A model generated the notes under the pieces. The model saw nothing but the letters and a program-made list of their open reading frames with translations, did not search any database and was not told the origin of the DNA. The position numbers were made by a program, and so were the translations under genes. This document shows, piece by piece, positions 1 to 10,693 of a stretch of 64,000 nucleotides of DNA. How positions within the stretch are numbered: position 1 is the stretch's first letter; every line of letters starts with the position of its first letter. Origin of the DNA: Schizochytrium sp. TIO01 (Eukaryota; Sar; Bigyra; Thraustochytrida; Thraustochytriidae). Location of the stretch: the NCBI GenBank assembly GCA_004764695.1, contig SMSO01000034.1:3418501-3482500 (forward strand), written 5' to 3'.

Positions 1-1
1 C

Positions 2-457
2 AGTTTCTACGACAAGATTGAGGTCAATGCCAAGGCCAAGCTCCACACGCTCTGCTTGCTTGACATCAAGGTTAAGGAGCCCAACATTGAGAAGCTCGAG
101 ACCACCGGAAAGTTTGTCTATGACCCTCCTCGTTACATGACTGTGCGTGAGGCTTTGCAGCAGCTCCTCTACATTGAAGAAGAGGTTCGCAAGGCTGGTG
201 TTCTTTCCCGCCAGACTCGCTGCGTTGGTGTGGCTCGTGTTGGCCAGGCCACTCAGCGTATTGTGGCTGGAACTATGGAGGAGCTTCTCGATGTTGACTT
301 TGGTTCTCCTCTCCACTCCTTGGTCATTGTTGGTGAGACCCATGTTATTGAGGAGGAAATGCTCGCCCTTTACCAGGTCAAACCCGAAGATATTGTTAAG
401 TACGAAGAGGAGGTAGATGATGCCGCCTCGGATGCTTCTAGCCCCGATATCGAGTAA
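2..457 (+). CDS. DPH5: Diphthine methyl ester synthase, C-terminal part (DPH5), truncated by window edge
   Basis: The reading frame is open from base 2, so the 5' part lies outside the window. DPH5 is the AdoMet-dependent methyltransferase that methylates the diphthamide precursor on the histidine of elongation factor 2 in the cytosol. The fragment shows the family's C-terminal signature: SFYDKI near the edge, HTLCLLDIKVKE, PPRYM, QQLL, the CVGVARVG stretch, AGTMEELLDVDFG and PLHSLVIVG. These match the second half of eukaryotic DPH5 in order and spacing. The protein ends with an acidic Asp/Glu/Ser tail. There is no frame disruption in the visible 151 codons. An AATAAA lies 9 nt after the stop. 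Identification is secure; the N-terminal AdoMet-binding half cannot be checked here. Confidence 0.93.
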   Translation, partial: SFYDKIEVNAKAKLHTLCLLDIKVKEPNIEKLETTGKFVYDPPRYMTVREALQQLLYIEEEVRKAGVLSRQTRCVGVARVGQATQRIVAGTMEELLDVDFGSPLHSLVIVGETHVIEEEMLALYQVKPEDIVKYEEEVDDAASDASSPDIE

Positions 458-465
458 TTTTACCA

Positions 466-471
466 AATAAA
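466..471 (+). promoter_or_regulatory. AATAAA poly(A) signal of DPH5
   Basis: A canonical hexamer sits just after the DPH5 stop codon, in AT-rich sequence. The very short 3' UTR this implies is plausible in a compact protist gene, but the cleavage site is not visible. Confidence 0.4.
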
Positions 472-2998
472 CCTACTGTTTTCAAGATAGTGACCGCCAG
501 TGAAGTAATCCAAATCTTTTGTTATGATAATTCGAAAAAAGAATCTCATTCCATTGTGTCCGGCTCACACATATCCTCCTTTTAAATTAAACATATTATC
601 GTCTAAATATGTAGCTAACACTTGCGACATGCTTCAATCCTATCACACCTAGAATTATTTTATGCCACTTCTACGAGCGGGGACGAAAATAAATCTTAAC
701 ACCATTCAAGATGTACTACAGAACGTTGAAAACAAAGTAAGATGTTGCAACTTTGTTAGAAAATAAACTAAAATACATTTCGTCCTATGTTGGGGCCTAC
801 CCTAGCCTTTGTAGGATTGTATCCTATGAGTTCAAGTCAATCCCTTGTGTAGCTCATACTGACCTTATTTCTGGAGAACAGTATCGTTATTATTCCACTA
901 CCACGAGTCAGAGGTTATCAATCCTTTGACTCGGGTAAAACTTACACCAAAACATTTATCCCTCATTGTTGTATACATTGCCGGTTTTACTTCTGAGTCA
1001 ATAACTTTTACAATTTCATTCAACAAGTAAAAAGAAACAGTACTCGAAACTACGGCAGGGTTCCTGTCACGCATCAAGCAGAATAATTACTTTTTCTCTA
1101 GCTAGTGATATTTCGGGCTCATTTTCATCGGCCTCCTTCCAGTTCTAATGAGCTGAGAGGAAGCATCTATAGTTTAGGATAGAAGGTACTGTAAAGGGTT
1201 TCTGAAATTTTAAGCTTCGACCTCCATGCGAAACCTTTGTAGTTTAAACTATAGGTCCACATTTTTCATATCAAAGATCGATCAAGCCATAGCGGTATCA
1301 TCACGATCAGCCAGGTCTTTTGTTCCATGAGAATGGACGTCTTGCGACTTGGATGCTCATCACAGCGGAGCCACCTGCTTCTCTTGTGCTCAATTTGAGG
1401 TTATCTCAGATTCCGTCAATCAAGCTTTTCGTGAACACCACAAGTTTATGGAAGGCATTTCCGATTATTGTACTTCGGAACCACCCCACTAGAACCCTAC
1501 CAGTAAATACTTGGATGAGGTGATGAACTTCTTCCCCACTAGAGAGTGGATATCTACAACCATTTATAGCGAGGAGGTGGGCCCCTCTCATATCCTGAAG
1601 ATTGCATATTCATGAGGCTTCGTGTAGTTAGTTCTCTTGATTGGCCTTGCTCTTTTCGTTTCTTCACAATTGTTTATTTTATTTAGAATCGTGGACTCAT
1701 TGCAAAATCGATTAATAATTACTCCTACCTACTAGTTAGTTCCCGCTGAAAAATAATGTTTGGAAACGACGCAGAAAATCTCCAACATAGTCCAATTTTA
1801 TAAACGGCAAGCTTGTTGCTGGCAAAGCCGCTTATTCTTAATCTTAAGTACTCCAAGCCACCAGACAAGCGTGCATGTGCGCTCAAAACGTTTAGCACGT
1901 GCATACTAGGTGCCAACCTATCCAGTATTAATAGCCAACCAGGGTCTTTCAAAGCGGTTGATTCACATTACGTTTAACTTCTTTTTTACAGAAAAAACAA
2001 AAACCAAAGTGCAACCACTTTCATGGAAATCTAATATCGAGCCCTGAATCAGAAACTTCCTTCGTGGATAACACGCACCAGTGGAGCCATCTAAAGTAAA
2101 TATTAATCTGTGCTTTCGCAATGATCAGTTGGCCTGTCACTGCCTTCGAAGTGCTCTCGCAATGTTGGCGAGGGTAGAGGAAATCAAGAATCGAGGAGGG
2201 GCTGTAGAAGAGGCCAGAAAAAGCACCTCCTGTGGGTCTGAATTGAATGACACCTACATAGGTAAGGGTATCTGGTGATGAAGCTATATATAATCCTAGT
2301 CGCTGTTTTTTGTTCATCACTTTCTCTTTCCCATTCTCTTAAATAAATAAAAGTTAAAACAGAATAAAGGAAATCAAATCACAGAATACCTATCCTCTCA
2401 TATATTGTATATGGTAGTACTTGCATGAAAAAGAGGATGTCGTTTTCATCGTCAGTTGATCGTTGTAAGTCTGTTTAATACTCGTCATCATCGTCAACAA
2501 CGACGTCAGCGCCATAGACTTCGAAGGGCACGAGCGATGGCCAGGGCAGTCTTGAGCAGCAAGCTGATAATATGCAATCTCAAGTTGGGTCTGTGGGTTA
2601 CTTGTTAGAATTGGGTTACTTGTTAGAGTTGCCTGAATGATGAAATTTGTGGAAAGTGCAAGCAATGAAAAACTTCTTCAATTTTCACGGAGCAGACTCC
2701 CACGTATTTATTTCGCGAAATCAAAGCAACTCTCGGTCAATAGGCCATGACGAGTAGCTCCTGGCCTCGCACAGCATTGAAGCAATATCATCAAGAGCCG
2801 TCACAGTTGCTATCTTCTTTGTGGCTGTTGCCCTGTTGAAGAACACATGGACAAGATTTTGAGTTAAAGAGATTTAATTTTTTAATATTAAAAAGAAAAA
2901 GAAAAAAAGGGTTTATTTGCCTCGATTCCAAGACCATCTACCTATGTCAATCGAGCAATTCCGCAACAATTGGGCTGGCAAAGTTCGAGGCACCCGTC
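472..2998. other. Intergenic, no supported gene
   Basis: AT-rich sequence with only short frames that lack domain signals. A minus-strand frame ending near 2480 gives an acidic C-terminus (VVVDDDDEY) and could be a terminal exon, but no upstream exons could be assembled. A tandem 17-18 bp repeat around TTACTTGTTAGA lies near 2594-2632. The last 100 bases before 2999 probably hold the promoter of the sulfotransferase gene. Confidence 0.5.
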
Positions 2999-4990
2999 AT
3001 GGGCAAGGCCTTTGATCGCGGCCCTATGCCACGGCACACGGCAAGGTGCAGACAAGTTATGGTGGTTTTACTGGTCTCCTTACTGAGCATATTGGTGACA
3101 AGATCCATCGAGCCGTACCTAAGGGGAGGCTTGACGGAATGGTTTGAGGTGGAGTCCATTACTGGAGACCTGGGGCCAGACGACAAACCTTGCAGGGAGA
3201 GTTGGGCTTGTGGCCGAGGTGAAAGCACGAGTAGCGAGACTGAGCCCTTGCATAAAGTCGATGTGGAAGTGCGCGAGGTAGACCCTAGCAACACGAGCAT
3301 GGAAGCTTGGAAGCCTGATCGTAACTATGGAGAAACGGCTACTAAGAAACTCAATGACGGTGGTGATTCTGAACATCAATATGGCCAAATACAAGAACGA
3401 GCTAAGGAGTCAGTATTTGTTAAGACTACTAATGTTAGCTCCTTTGTAAGTAAAAACGCTTCGAAAAAGATATCGGGGACCGAAGATTCAGAAGTAGACA
3501 ATGTGTTGACTTTGGCATTAGCTTCTGACGATCTCGAGAGTGACATTGGAGAATCTCATTTGTCGAACGACACAGATTACCCTAGCATTTCTGCTAATTC
3601 AACAACAGAAAATATAGGCAAGGAGTCAACGGAATTTGTATTGAGAGAAGCGGTGGGATCAGTAGCGACTGCAGAGATGGGTGATGAAAACAACTATTCA
3701 AGTGAGGGCTCGGAGAACAAAACGAGCTCGATTGCATCAAGGAGAGATGAATCTGCAAAACTAGCTTCACCTCTGTTGTCGAATTCTCAAGGACCCAGTA
3801 ATAAATCTCTAATAGATTCACACGGAGTCAGCATTGCTGAAGATGATAATGCTACCGTTTCGCTATCTACAGAAATCAAGAACAGCGCGAACACGACTCG
3901 TGAAGTGGAAGGTTTAGAGGGCACAAAAGAGCCAACCGGTGTTCGTTTTGAACTTAACACTGGAGAAAGTAAACTGACAACGAACAAAGTTCTTTCACCT
4001 CTCCAGGTCGTCACCGATCTGTTAGAGAAAAATAGTACATACGGGGCAGAGAAAGCTCTTCAAGCACCAGTCTTAGTCGAGCAAATTGCACCTCTCAAAT
4101 TGTATAATGTTCCTAAACGCAATTACTCATTCATACCAGAGTCAGTCAAAGAAAGTATGAAAAAATTTGAGTCTCCTGCGTGCCGCGCTATTCGTTACGG
4201 TCCAAGTGGTTCAGCTTCAGAGGGAACAGTAGGAATCTCGTCTCGAGCAAAATGCTCATCAAGCATGGAAGGTACTGAAGAGGCACTTGTCGAACGGGGG
4301 AGCCAGATCCTGATTTCCGAAGCGTATAAACTCATTTATGTGTCGAACATGAAAGCTGCTTCACAAACACTTTCTATAGTTATGCGCGAGCGATTGAAAG
4401 CCATCACAATTGGAAGTCATAAAATCAATACGTATATTGAACAAAGGCGCGCTGTTGAACCATTTGTCAAGCTGGAGGACTACTTTGTGTTCACCTTTGT
4501 TCGAGATCCATTATCAATGTTCTACAGCGCATACGCTGAAATAGATCGACGAATGGATAGGTTTCTTAAAAAACGCACCTCTTTTCAATTGATCAATCGG
4601 ACAATGAAGAATGAGCCAAATCGTATTCTCAATTGTCTTGATATGGTCCGCACTGGAAGTCACCTGCGGAGTGATTTGACACCAGCACATATGTATTCAC
4701 AAGTTTGGAAAACCCAGCGATGCCCGGATGGGGTCGGGAATTTTCTTGAGTTTGACTTTATCGGCAAACTTGAAAATATTAGAGAAGACTATTATGCATT
4801 GGAGTCTATCATTGGTGCCAAACATAGGCCTCTGCGTATTTTTAATGGCAACAAACAGTCCATGTACAAGAAGCATCTATATAATTTACGCACTGCAGCC
4901 TTCGAGAACCTTGAGAAGAAGGCCTGTGCGTACAGTGAAGCGGATTATACGTGCTTCACATATCAGAAGCCTACCACCTGCCAGGCTTGA
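2999..4990 (+). CDS. Type II membrane carbohydrate sulfotransferase (sulfotransferase family 2-like)
   Basis: 663 residues. A short basic N-terminus is followed by one hydrophobic anchor at about residues 20-36 (VMVVLLVSLLSILVT), the topology of Golgi sulfotransferases. Residues of about 45-410 form a long acidic Ser/Thr/Asn-rich stem with many N-x-S/T sites. The catalytic domain is at about 435-660: YVSNMKAASQT aligns with the 5'-phosphosulfate loop of PAPS enzymes, and FTFVRDPLSMFYSAY with the 3'-phosphate loop of the HNK-1/chondroitin 4-sulfotransferase group. It should transfer sulfate from PAPS to a glycan; the acceptor cannot be told. The loop has MKAAS where the family usually has PK-G-S, but the lysine is kept. 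The ATG follows an in-frame-free AT-rich leader. It converges on the LarB-like gene. No intron is needed. Confidence 0.8.
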   Translation: MGKAFDRGPMPRHTARCRQVMVVLLVSLLSILVTRSIEPYLRGGLTEWFEVESITGDLGPDDKPCRESWACGRGESTSSETEPLHKVDVEVREVDPSNTSMEAWKPDRNYGETATKKLNDGGDSEHQYGQIQERAKESVFVKTTNVSSFVSKNASKKISGTEDSEVDNVLTLALASDDLESDIGESHLSNDTDYPSISANSTTENIGKESTEFVLREAVGSVATAEMGDENNYSSEGSENKTSSIASRRDESAKLASPLLSNSQGPSNKSLIDSHGVSIAEDDNATVSLSTEIKNSANTTREVEGLEGTKEPTGVRFELNTGESKLTTNKVLSPLQVVTDLLEKNSTYGAEKALQAPVLVEQIAPLKLYNVPKRNYSFIPESVKESMKKFESPACRAIRYGPSGSASEGTVGISSRAKCSSSMEGTEEALVERGSQILISEAYKLIYVSNMKAASQTLSIVMRERLKAITIGSHKINTYIEQRRAVEPFVKLEDYFVFTFVRDPLSMFYSAYAEIDRRMDRFLKKRTSFQLINRTMKNEPNRILNCLDMVRTGSHLRSDLTPAHMYSQVWKTQRCPDGVGNFLEFDFIGKLENIREDYYALESIIGAKHRPLRIFNGNKQSMYKKHLYNLRTAAFENLEKKACAYSEADYTCFTYQKPTTCQA

Positions 4991-5388
4991 TCTCTTGCTC
5001 TTGCTTGCAAATATTCTTGAATTCTATTTGTTCATTGCTCTCAAATTTATGTTCCTTATCAATAGATTTACCCTGACATCACATGCGGGTGGTTTTATAA
5101 TGTATAAGCTAATTTCATTACTTTAGCGGCATTTCTTGATTTCTACTTTAGAAGTTTGCTTGAGCCCGCCCTAAGTCGACCACCTGAGGTTAGAGCAGGC
5201 TATTCAGTATGAACCGTGATTAAGTTTATACTTTTATAGATATGCTTGAAGACAGACCAAAGTTGGCAGGAGTTCATGGTTTCAATCTCACAGGGGACGT
5301 TAACTAGTTAATAATTCATATTATGAAAGAAAGAAAAGAGAATATAATGAACAATCTATGAAAGGCAGATAGATGACATCAAAAAGAG
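4991..5388. other. Convergent 3' intergenic region
   Basis: About 400 bases between two converging genes, AT-rich, presumably containing both 3' UTRs. No further gene or clear structure is seen. Confidence 0.5.
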
Positions 5389-6474
5389 CTATTTCGCAGC
5401 TGTGGCCTTCTCCCGCTCACTTATCCGGAGGATCTTTTGGGCAACCGCAGCTGCGCCAAATCCGTTATCGATATTGACAACTGAAATACCAGGTGCACAG
5501 CCATTCAGCATCGCTAGAAGAGGCACTAAACCATCAAATGACGCACCATACCCAACACTTGTTGGCACAGCAATGACAGGGCAGTCTACAAGACCTGCAA
5601 CTACACTAGGCAGAGCTCCCTCCATACCAGCAACTGCAATAATGACTTTTGATTTTCGCAGAACCTCTGTTTGCCTTAACAAGCGATCAATCCCGGCAAC
5701 ACCTACATCATAAACTCTACGGGGTGCAATTTGGTTCAGTTCAAGCGTCATTGCTGCTTCTTCGGCCACATTGAGATCAGCAGTGCCTCCTGTCAGAATG
5801 CTAATTTGAAAGTCATCATCGGCCACAGGTGTGGCACGCTTCGTGTTGATAGAGGCAATACGGGCTTGGGGAAAGTACTCGATACCTTCAACCTTCAACG
5901 CGAGTAGGTCTGCAATTTCAGGCTCAATTCGTGTTCCGAAGAGTGGCATCTTCCGCTCCAAAGCTCGCTCAAAAATGGAAACTACGTGTTCTGGGCGCTT
6001 GCCTTGACCAAAGACAACTTCAGGAAAACCAGTGCGAATCTCTCGTGCGGCATCAAGCTTAGCGAAGCTCTCTACAGCATCGATTGCAAGAGAATTTGCA
6101 ATGTCTGCTTCTGCTTGTGCTACTGTCCTCTGTTTTCATAAACATTGCACGTCAGTATTGCCGGATCTTTCTTCCATCACAAAGATTGTTACCTGCTTCA
6201 CGAAACGTAGAAACACTCTACTGTGTAGATAAAGAGAACTTTAGATTCTTGCCATGTCCTCGTAATGCAAAAAAATCACCTCTATAGGCACTTGCTTGTC
6301 TTTGAGTTCACAGCTCCAGCTTTTCGGTATCTGGGGTAACCAAGACACCCAGCATCGCCAGCCAGATATCGAGATGCTCTTTTCTTCGATTCTCAACTTG
6401 GTTTACAAGCTAGAACTTACCTGTCCAGATGCTACTGCAGCAAGCACGCGTCGCAAGGCATCCCGCGCTGCCAT
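5389..6474 (-). CDS. LarB-like AIR carboxylase-family protein, two exons
   Basis: Exon 1 is 6474-6421 (ATG, 18 codons ending GQ) and exon 2 is 6129-5389; the GT-AG join is in phase and gives 264 residues, the normal LarB length of about 250. LarB carboxylates and hydrolyses nicotinic acid adenine dinucleotide to the pyridinium-biscarboxylic acid mononucleotide, the first step of the nickel-pincer cofactor of lactate racemase-type enzymes. Visible signatures in order: LDAAREIRTGFPEVVFGQGK, TGGTADLNVAEEAAMT, YDVGVAGIDRLL, VAGMEGALPSVVAGL, VPTSVGYGASFDGL, and the diagnostic VVNIDNGFGAA near the C-terminus. PurE proper lacks this layout. LarC or LarE partners are not nearby. No targeting peptide is evident. 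Substrate assignment rests on family membership only. Confidence 0.85.
6130..6420 (-). other. Intron of LarB-like gene (291 nt)
   Basis: Donor GTAAGT directly after the codon for Gln18, and an AG acceptor before AGGACAG, keep phase 0. The N-terminal helix plus the LDAAREIRTGFPE segment are then spaced as in bacterial LarB. An alternative internal exon near 6190 was examined but does not keep the frame. Confidence 0.65.
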
Positions 6475-7844
6475 GGTGTCCTATAGTTTTTAGTTTTCCA
6501 GGAGTACACGATTCTGATTTGGTATTGCTGTGGAGGTGTTGGTTCTACTTATCCACGGCGGCCATAACTGTTAAAAAGGAAATCAGCCTCAATCCATGCT
6601 CTTGTTATGAATACCTACCTACCTACCTTGGTAAAGTAGGATCAAGTAGAGCACCCCTACACGATCCTCTGGTGATGGATTCAACAATTAATTCTCTGCA
6701 TTGTCGGCGTTTTCAGAGATTAAGGATACGACTGAGGCAAAACAGTCTGTTCTTGCAGGGCTTTTGGAACGCAATTGCCGTCTGTGACTGCCTGATCAGT
6801 ATACTATTATTCCCAGCTTGTGCTCAAAAGTGAGCAAATTGTAGTCGGAATGCATCGAACTCCACCGAAGCGGTGCCAAAATAGCCACCCACGGCGAGAG
6901 GAGGCGGATGGATCGTGCTAGCTTAGCCCTTCTTTGCGCAGGTATCGTAGAGCGCAAGCGAGTCAAACATGCAAATCACAATCTTACCAGCGCTGCGATT
7001 CGCAATTTCTCATGTATAATGACTAGGAAAGAACAAGTAAGTATCAATTCTCATTCAGTCACCACTGAAGTACCAATGCGTTTCTCTGGTGGGCCATTGG
7101 CTGACCTGACGCCTGTGGTATTAGTTACGTGTGGAAATCTTCGAGCTCTTGTTGGCAGCCCAAGCGTGCTCGCTCTGAGTCTCAAATCTGCGAACTTCGT
7201 GAAGCTGGTTGATACCATTATTATGGTACACCGCTCCAAAGGTCACTGCAGACCCTACGAGACCACATGTATGTATGTATGCATGTTATATTAGGCTGTT
7301 ACGTGGCAGTGAATACAAGACATGGGCGCTTCCCTCGTCCGAAAGAAAGAGAGCGAACTTCATGAACTTGAAGGAGAGCAATGCCTGCGATTGAGCAGAC
7401 GCCAGTTCGTGATCGTTGCTGAGATCCGTTGCAGCTTCGTGCAAATGCTGGGTCGCCCTTCGAACAAGCACGCAGACTGATGTGCAGACATTCATTCATT
7501 CATTCATTCATTCATTCCTCAAGAAAAGGCACGAGTCTCGAAAGGCGAAGAAAGAAAAGGGGGACAGATAGTGGCACAGTGGACAATGTGGGTCTACTAT
7601 AGAACAAATTGTGGCGAAGTAGTAGAAAGTTAAACCGCAAGTGCGTTATACGCAGAGGTACATACATAGCAATGGCGAAGCAGAAAAAGAGAAGGAGGAT
7701 CAATTGTAATGCGGTGTGCAATGATGGATCAGTGCAGATAGGCAACAGGTTGTAGCAAGCACTACACTCGCTGCGTGGCGACCAAAGTTAGGTGGACACT
7801 GGGCTTACGGTGTCGTCGACGACGTTAAAGAGCTTTCTCACATC
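6475..7844. other. Intergenic between divergent LarB-like and SET genes
   Basis: Bidirectional promoter region of about 1.4 kb. It holds short frames with no domain signal and one (CATT)n microsatellite at 7489-7517. No gene supported. Confidence 0.5.
7489..7517. repeat. (CATT)n microsatellite
   Basis: About seven perfect tetranucleotide units. A very similar CATT tract occurs again near 40437-40459 in the gene-poor block. Confidence 0.9.
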
Positions 7845-9311
7845 ATGGCGGAGATGACGAGAGCACTGGCGAAGATCCAGTTCGAGGCAGGTCGCGGTGT
7901 ACGCACGGCGGTGTGGCGTGAAAAGCTGGATATCATCGACGAATGCAGGTCGCTTATTCGACAGCTGGAGGGCGAACCGAAGATTGCCTTTGGCGGAGAG
8001 GATGAAAGCAGTGAGCTCGACGAAGAGGTTCGCATGGACGCGTTTAGAAATTGGCTTGTAAAGAACGGCGTTGAGCTTTCCTGTGTGGACTTTAAGTACA
8101 TTAAGGAGCTCGGATGCAATGGTGTCGTGTGCACAGATGCCCTTGAGGAAGGCAAAACTGCATTCACAGTGCCTCGAAAGCTCATGATTACGGTGGAGGC
8201 TGTGGCAAGGTCTCAATCGAAGCGCAATATTGTTGGTGAGATCCTCCGTACGGATGGTCTGGTGCGCAGGGTGCCAAGTATGGCTCTGGCGCTTGCACTT
8301 CTGGTCGAGGTAGCACGTGGAGACAAGTCTTTCTTTAAGCCCTACCTTGATATTCTTCCACGCTCGTTCGAGAACATGCCAATGAACTGGACCACCGAAC
8401 AGCTGAACGGTGTTGAGAACACTGAGGTGGGCCGCCAGGCATCGCAGCGCGCCTTGAACTCTTTCATGTATTACTGTCATGTGGAGCCGCGTCTCCGCGC
8501 TAGCATGCCAAAACTCAACTATGCTACCTTTGCTTGGGCTTTGCAAATTGCCATGACTCGTCAGAACCCGGTGCCCTTGGAGGGCAACCCTGCACAGCAC
8601 GGTCTTGCGTTAATTCCAGTCTTTGATATGTGCAACCACGATGAGGGCAAAAACGATGCCACCTTTGACATGGCAACGGATACACTGCAATCCAAGTCAA
8701 TGCGCAACTTTGCCAAGGATGAAGAGTACCGCATTTTTTACGGACCTCGCCCCAACGACACCCTCTTAGTTTATGCTGGTTTCTGTATGGCTCCTGGAGC
8801 AAATAAGCATGACGTCGTGATTGACGAAATTGGTCTCCGCTCAGAGGACCCCCTCTTGATGCTCAAGCTCAAATTCACTGAGCAGTGCCGACTCGATGGT
8901 TCTTTGCCTTTCATGCTCGATGAGAAGAGCAAATCTATGCAGATTGCTCGTCTTGCAGTCGCCGATAAGTCGCAGGTTACTCAGCTTCTGCGTGCCCAGC
9001 AAACCCACCCGAAGGATGCTCCCGAGCCTTTTATTATTTCAACAATTTCTGAAGAGAATGAGGCACAAGCCTATGCTTACTTAGTTGAGCGGGCTTCAGA
9101 AACGCTCAATCGTGTGGAGTCTCAGCTGAAGAATGCGGTGCTTGAGTCTGACCTGGAGGCCAAGTCATCAGGTGCTGAAGCAAGCCAAGACTCTGAAGAG
9201 AGTGAAACAAAGCCCAAGGTCCTCAACCCTCTCTCCAAGGTGTACTTGGAGAGTCAAATTGCCACCCTGAAGTCTTTCATTGAACAGGCTAAGGAAAAGG
9301 TTTCAAAGTAA
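7845..9311 (+). CDS. SET-domain protein methyltransferase, SETD3/Rubisco LSMT type
   Basis: 488 residues, intronless. The SET domain starts at about residue 85 (KELGCNGVVCTDALEEGKTAFTVPR) and carries a large insert. The AdoMet-site signature is LIPVFDMCNHDEG at about residues 257-269 (NH pair), followed by EYRIFYGPRPNDTLLVYAGF at about 293-312, the post-NH tyrosine loop of the class. Residues from about 325 to 460 match the helical Rubisco-LSMT substrate-binding region. Members include plant Rubisco lysine methyltransferase and animal SETD3, which methylates actin His; the target here is unknown. The C-terminus ends in an acidic Ser/Glu segment and a helical tail. The start ATG sits in CATCATGG, and the first 70 residues form a helical extension not required for the fold. 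No transit peptide is obvious. Confidence 0.88.
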   Translation: MAEMTRALAKIQFEAGRGVRTAVWREKLDIIDECRSLIRQLEGEPKIAFGGEDESSELDEEVRMDAFRNWLVKNGVELSCVDFKYIKELGCNGVVCTDALEEGKTAFTVPRKLMITVEAVARSQSKRNIVGEILRTDGLVRRVPSMALALALLVEVARGDKSFFKPYLDILPRSFENMPMNWTTEQLNGVENTEVGRQASQRALNSFMYYCHVEPRLRASMPKLNYATFAWALQIAMTRQNPVPLEGNPAQHGLALIPVFDMCNHDEGKNDATFDMATDTLQSKSMRNFAKDEEYRIFYGPRPNDTLLVYAGFCMAPGANKHDVVIDEIGLRSEDPLLMLKLKFTEQCRLDGSLPFMLDEKSKSMQIARLAVADKSQVTQLLRAQQTHPKDAPEPFIISTISEENEAQAYAYLVERASETLNRVESQLKNAVLESDLEAKSSGAEASQDSEESETKPKVLNPLSKVYLESQIATLKSFIEQAKEKVSK

Positions 9312-10012
9312 CTAGCTATTTCATATTGCAAGACATAGATGATTCATTATCTGGGAGATTTCCTCAATAATCATGATATATCCTATCTTGTTTACTTAAA
9401 ATAACGATAACAAACACTGATACTTGTTATGTAGCATCTTTCTCTTGGTTCACAATTGCAGAAGATAACCTCAAGGGTTGATTGGATGTTCTTATATATA
9501 TGACATGGGATTCGAGACTACAGTTGAAAAGGATAGTGGAGATTTTAAAACATACATGTTTTGATTTCAACGCGTGGACAATGCCAATCTAAACTAGGAT
9601 AGGTAGCTCCGAACAGAATATCCCCCCTTCCCCCCAAAAAAAGATTTAAAAAAAAATATGGTACAACTTGAACTTAATGCTACTTTAGTGTCCAAGTAGA
9701 TCTCAGTTGTTTGGACAAGTCTACTATTCCAATTCAAATGAGCTGAATTCTATGAAAATAAGTCCTCTTGCAGATATGAGACAAGTGGTTTAGCATCTGA
9801 CAGAGGTAGACCTATTACAGCAGCTTTCTATATAAATCTGTGGGCGATGAAAGTATTGTGAAAACGTGTGTCACCTTCTCCTATCATGATCTAAAAGCTA
9901 TCAATATTTCTTGAGTCAACCATTAGATGCCTGAGTGACATGTTGCTGTATGCGTCTTTCTAAATACCTTTTCTTTGTCAGATATTAAAAAGCAAGAAGA
10001 AGCAATATCTGT
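9312..10012. other. Convergent intergenic region
   Basis: About 700 bases, AT-rich, holding the 3' UTRs of the SET and adenylyltransferase genes; an A-rich tract lies near 9637-9656. No gene seen. Confidence 0.5.
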
Positions 10013-10693
10013 TCATGGCGCCCCAATGCCGAAGTTATAGAGCTTGTGCTCTTTTATATACTCAATGACAGATAAGGGAAGATATTTGGCCATCGTAGCT
10101 TCATCTCCGGCTGCACAGGCATCTCGAGCTCCAGTGGAAGACACACCCTCAGAGGTTGCACCCATTTCGTAGATCATAGCCTTAATATTTAATGACGGGT
10201 CAATTTGAACCATAGGATATCCTTCTCTATGGATAATGGCGATCTCAGTGGTGGAAAGAAGCTCAGGACCATTTCTCCATTTACCTGAGCATAGATCATT
10301 GAAGGTATCAGTACCCAGAATGAGGACGAAGTCAGTATCAGCATTTTCTGGGAGGCTTCGCAAGTACGTGAGAACCTGGTACGTGCCTAGGCGTTGTTCT
10401 GCCCCCAGCTTTTTAGTAAGGTCACGTTCAACAGTAGAAACAACAACGTCTTCTCCAGCTTCTATAAGGGGTGCGAAGCAGAGCCTCGCCATGGCCACGC
10501 GATGCTCAAATGGCTCAAGCGAGTTTCTCTTAGAATCAAAGACGTGCGCGTACACTGGAAGTACCATGACCTGATCAAAGAGTTTGGCAAAGTGATCCAC
10601 CACGGACTGGTGTCCACAGAGTCCAGTTGGTGGATTCAGGCTGCTGCCAAAGATTGCAACGCGTCGTCGTGTGCTTTTAGACACGCTCATCAT
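10013..10693 (-). CDS. Nicotinate/nicotinamide-nucleotide adenylyltransferase-like protein
   Basis: 226 residues from the ATG at 10693; the frame is open further upstream but without ATG. It is a nucleotidyltransferase-fold enzyme that would join NMN or NaMN to ATP in NAD synthesis. The ATP-binding loop reads GSSLNPPTGLCGH at about residues 15-27, a variant of the NPxTxGH motif with two extra residues. Further landmarks are LPVYAHVFDSK, FEHRVAMARLCF, LGTDTFNDLCSGKWRN (the D-TF--L--W segment of NadD enzymes), and the C-terminal phosphate-binding SSTGAR followed by LPLSVIEYIKEHKLY. All core motifs are present, so the protein should be active. The length matches bacterial NadD rather than animal NMNAT. 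Substrate preference cannot be read from sequence. Confidence 0.85.
   Translation of the reverse strand: MMSVSKSTRRRVAIFGSSLNPPTGLCGHQSVVDHFAKLFDQVMVLPVYAHVFDSKRNSLEPFEHRVAMARLCFAPLIEAGEDVVVSTVERDLTKKLGAEQRLGTYQVLTYLRSLPENADTDFVLILGTDTFNDLCSGKWRNGPELLSTTEIAIIHREGYPMVQIDPSLNIKAMIYEMGATSEGVSSTGARDACAAGDEATMAKYLPLSVIEYIKEHKLYNFGIGAP

Noticed and set aside
2390-2665. Minus-strand exon candidates ending in VVVDDDDEY
   Set aside because: The acidic end looks coding, but no consistent splice chain or upstream exons with a start could be assembled.
7788-8600. 270-codon minus-strand frame opposite the SET gene
   Set aside because: Shadow of the SET-domain gene, whose motifs are clear on the plus strand.
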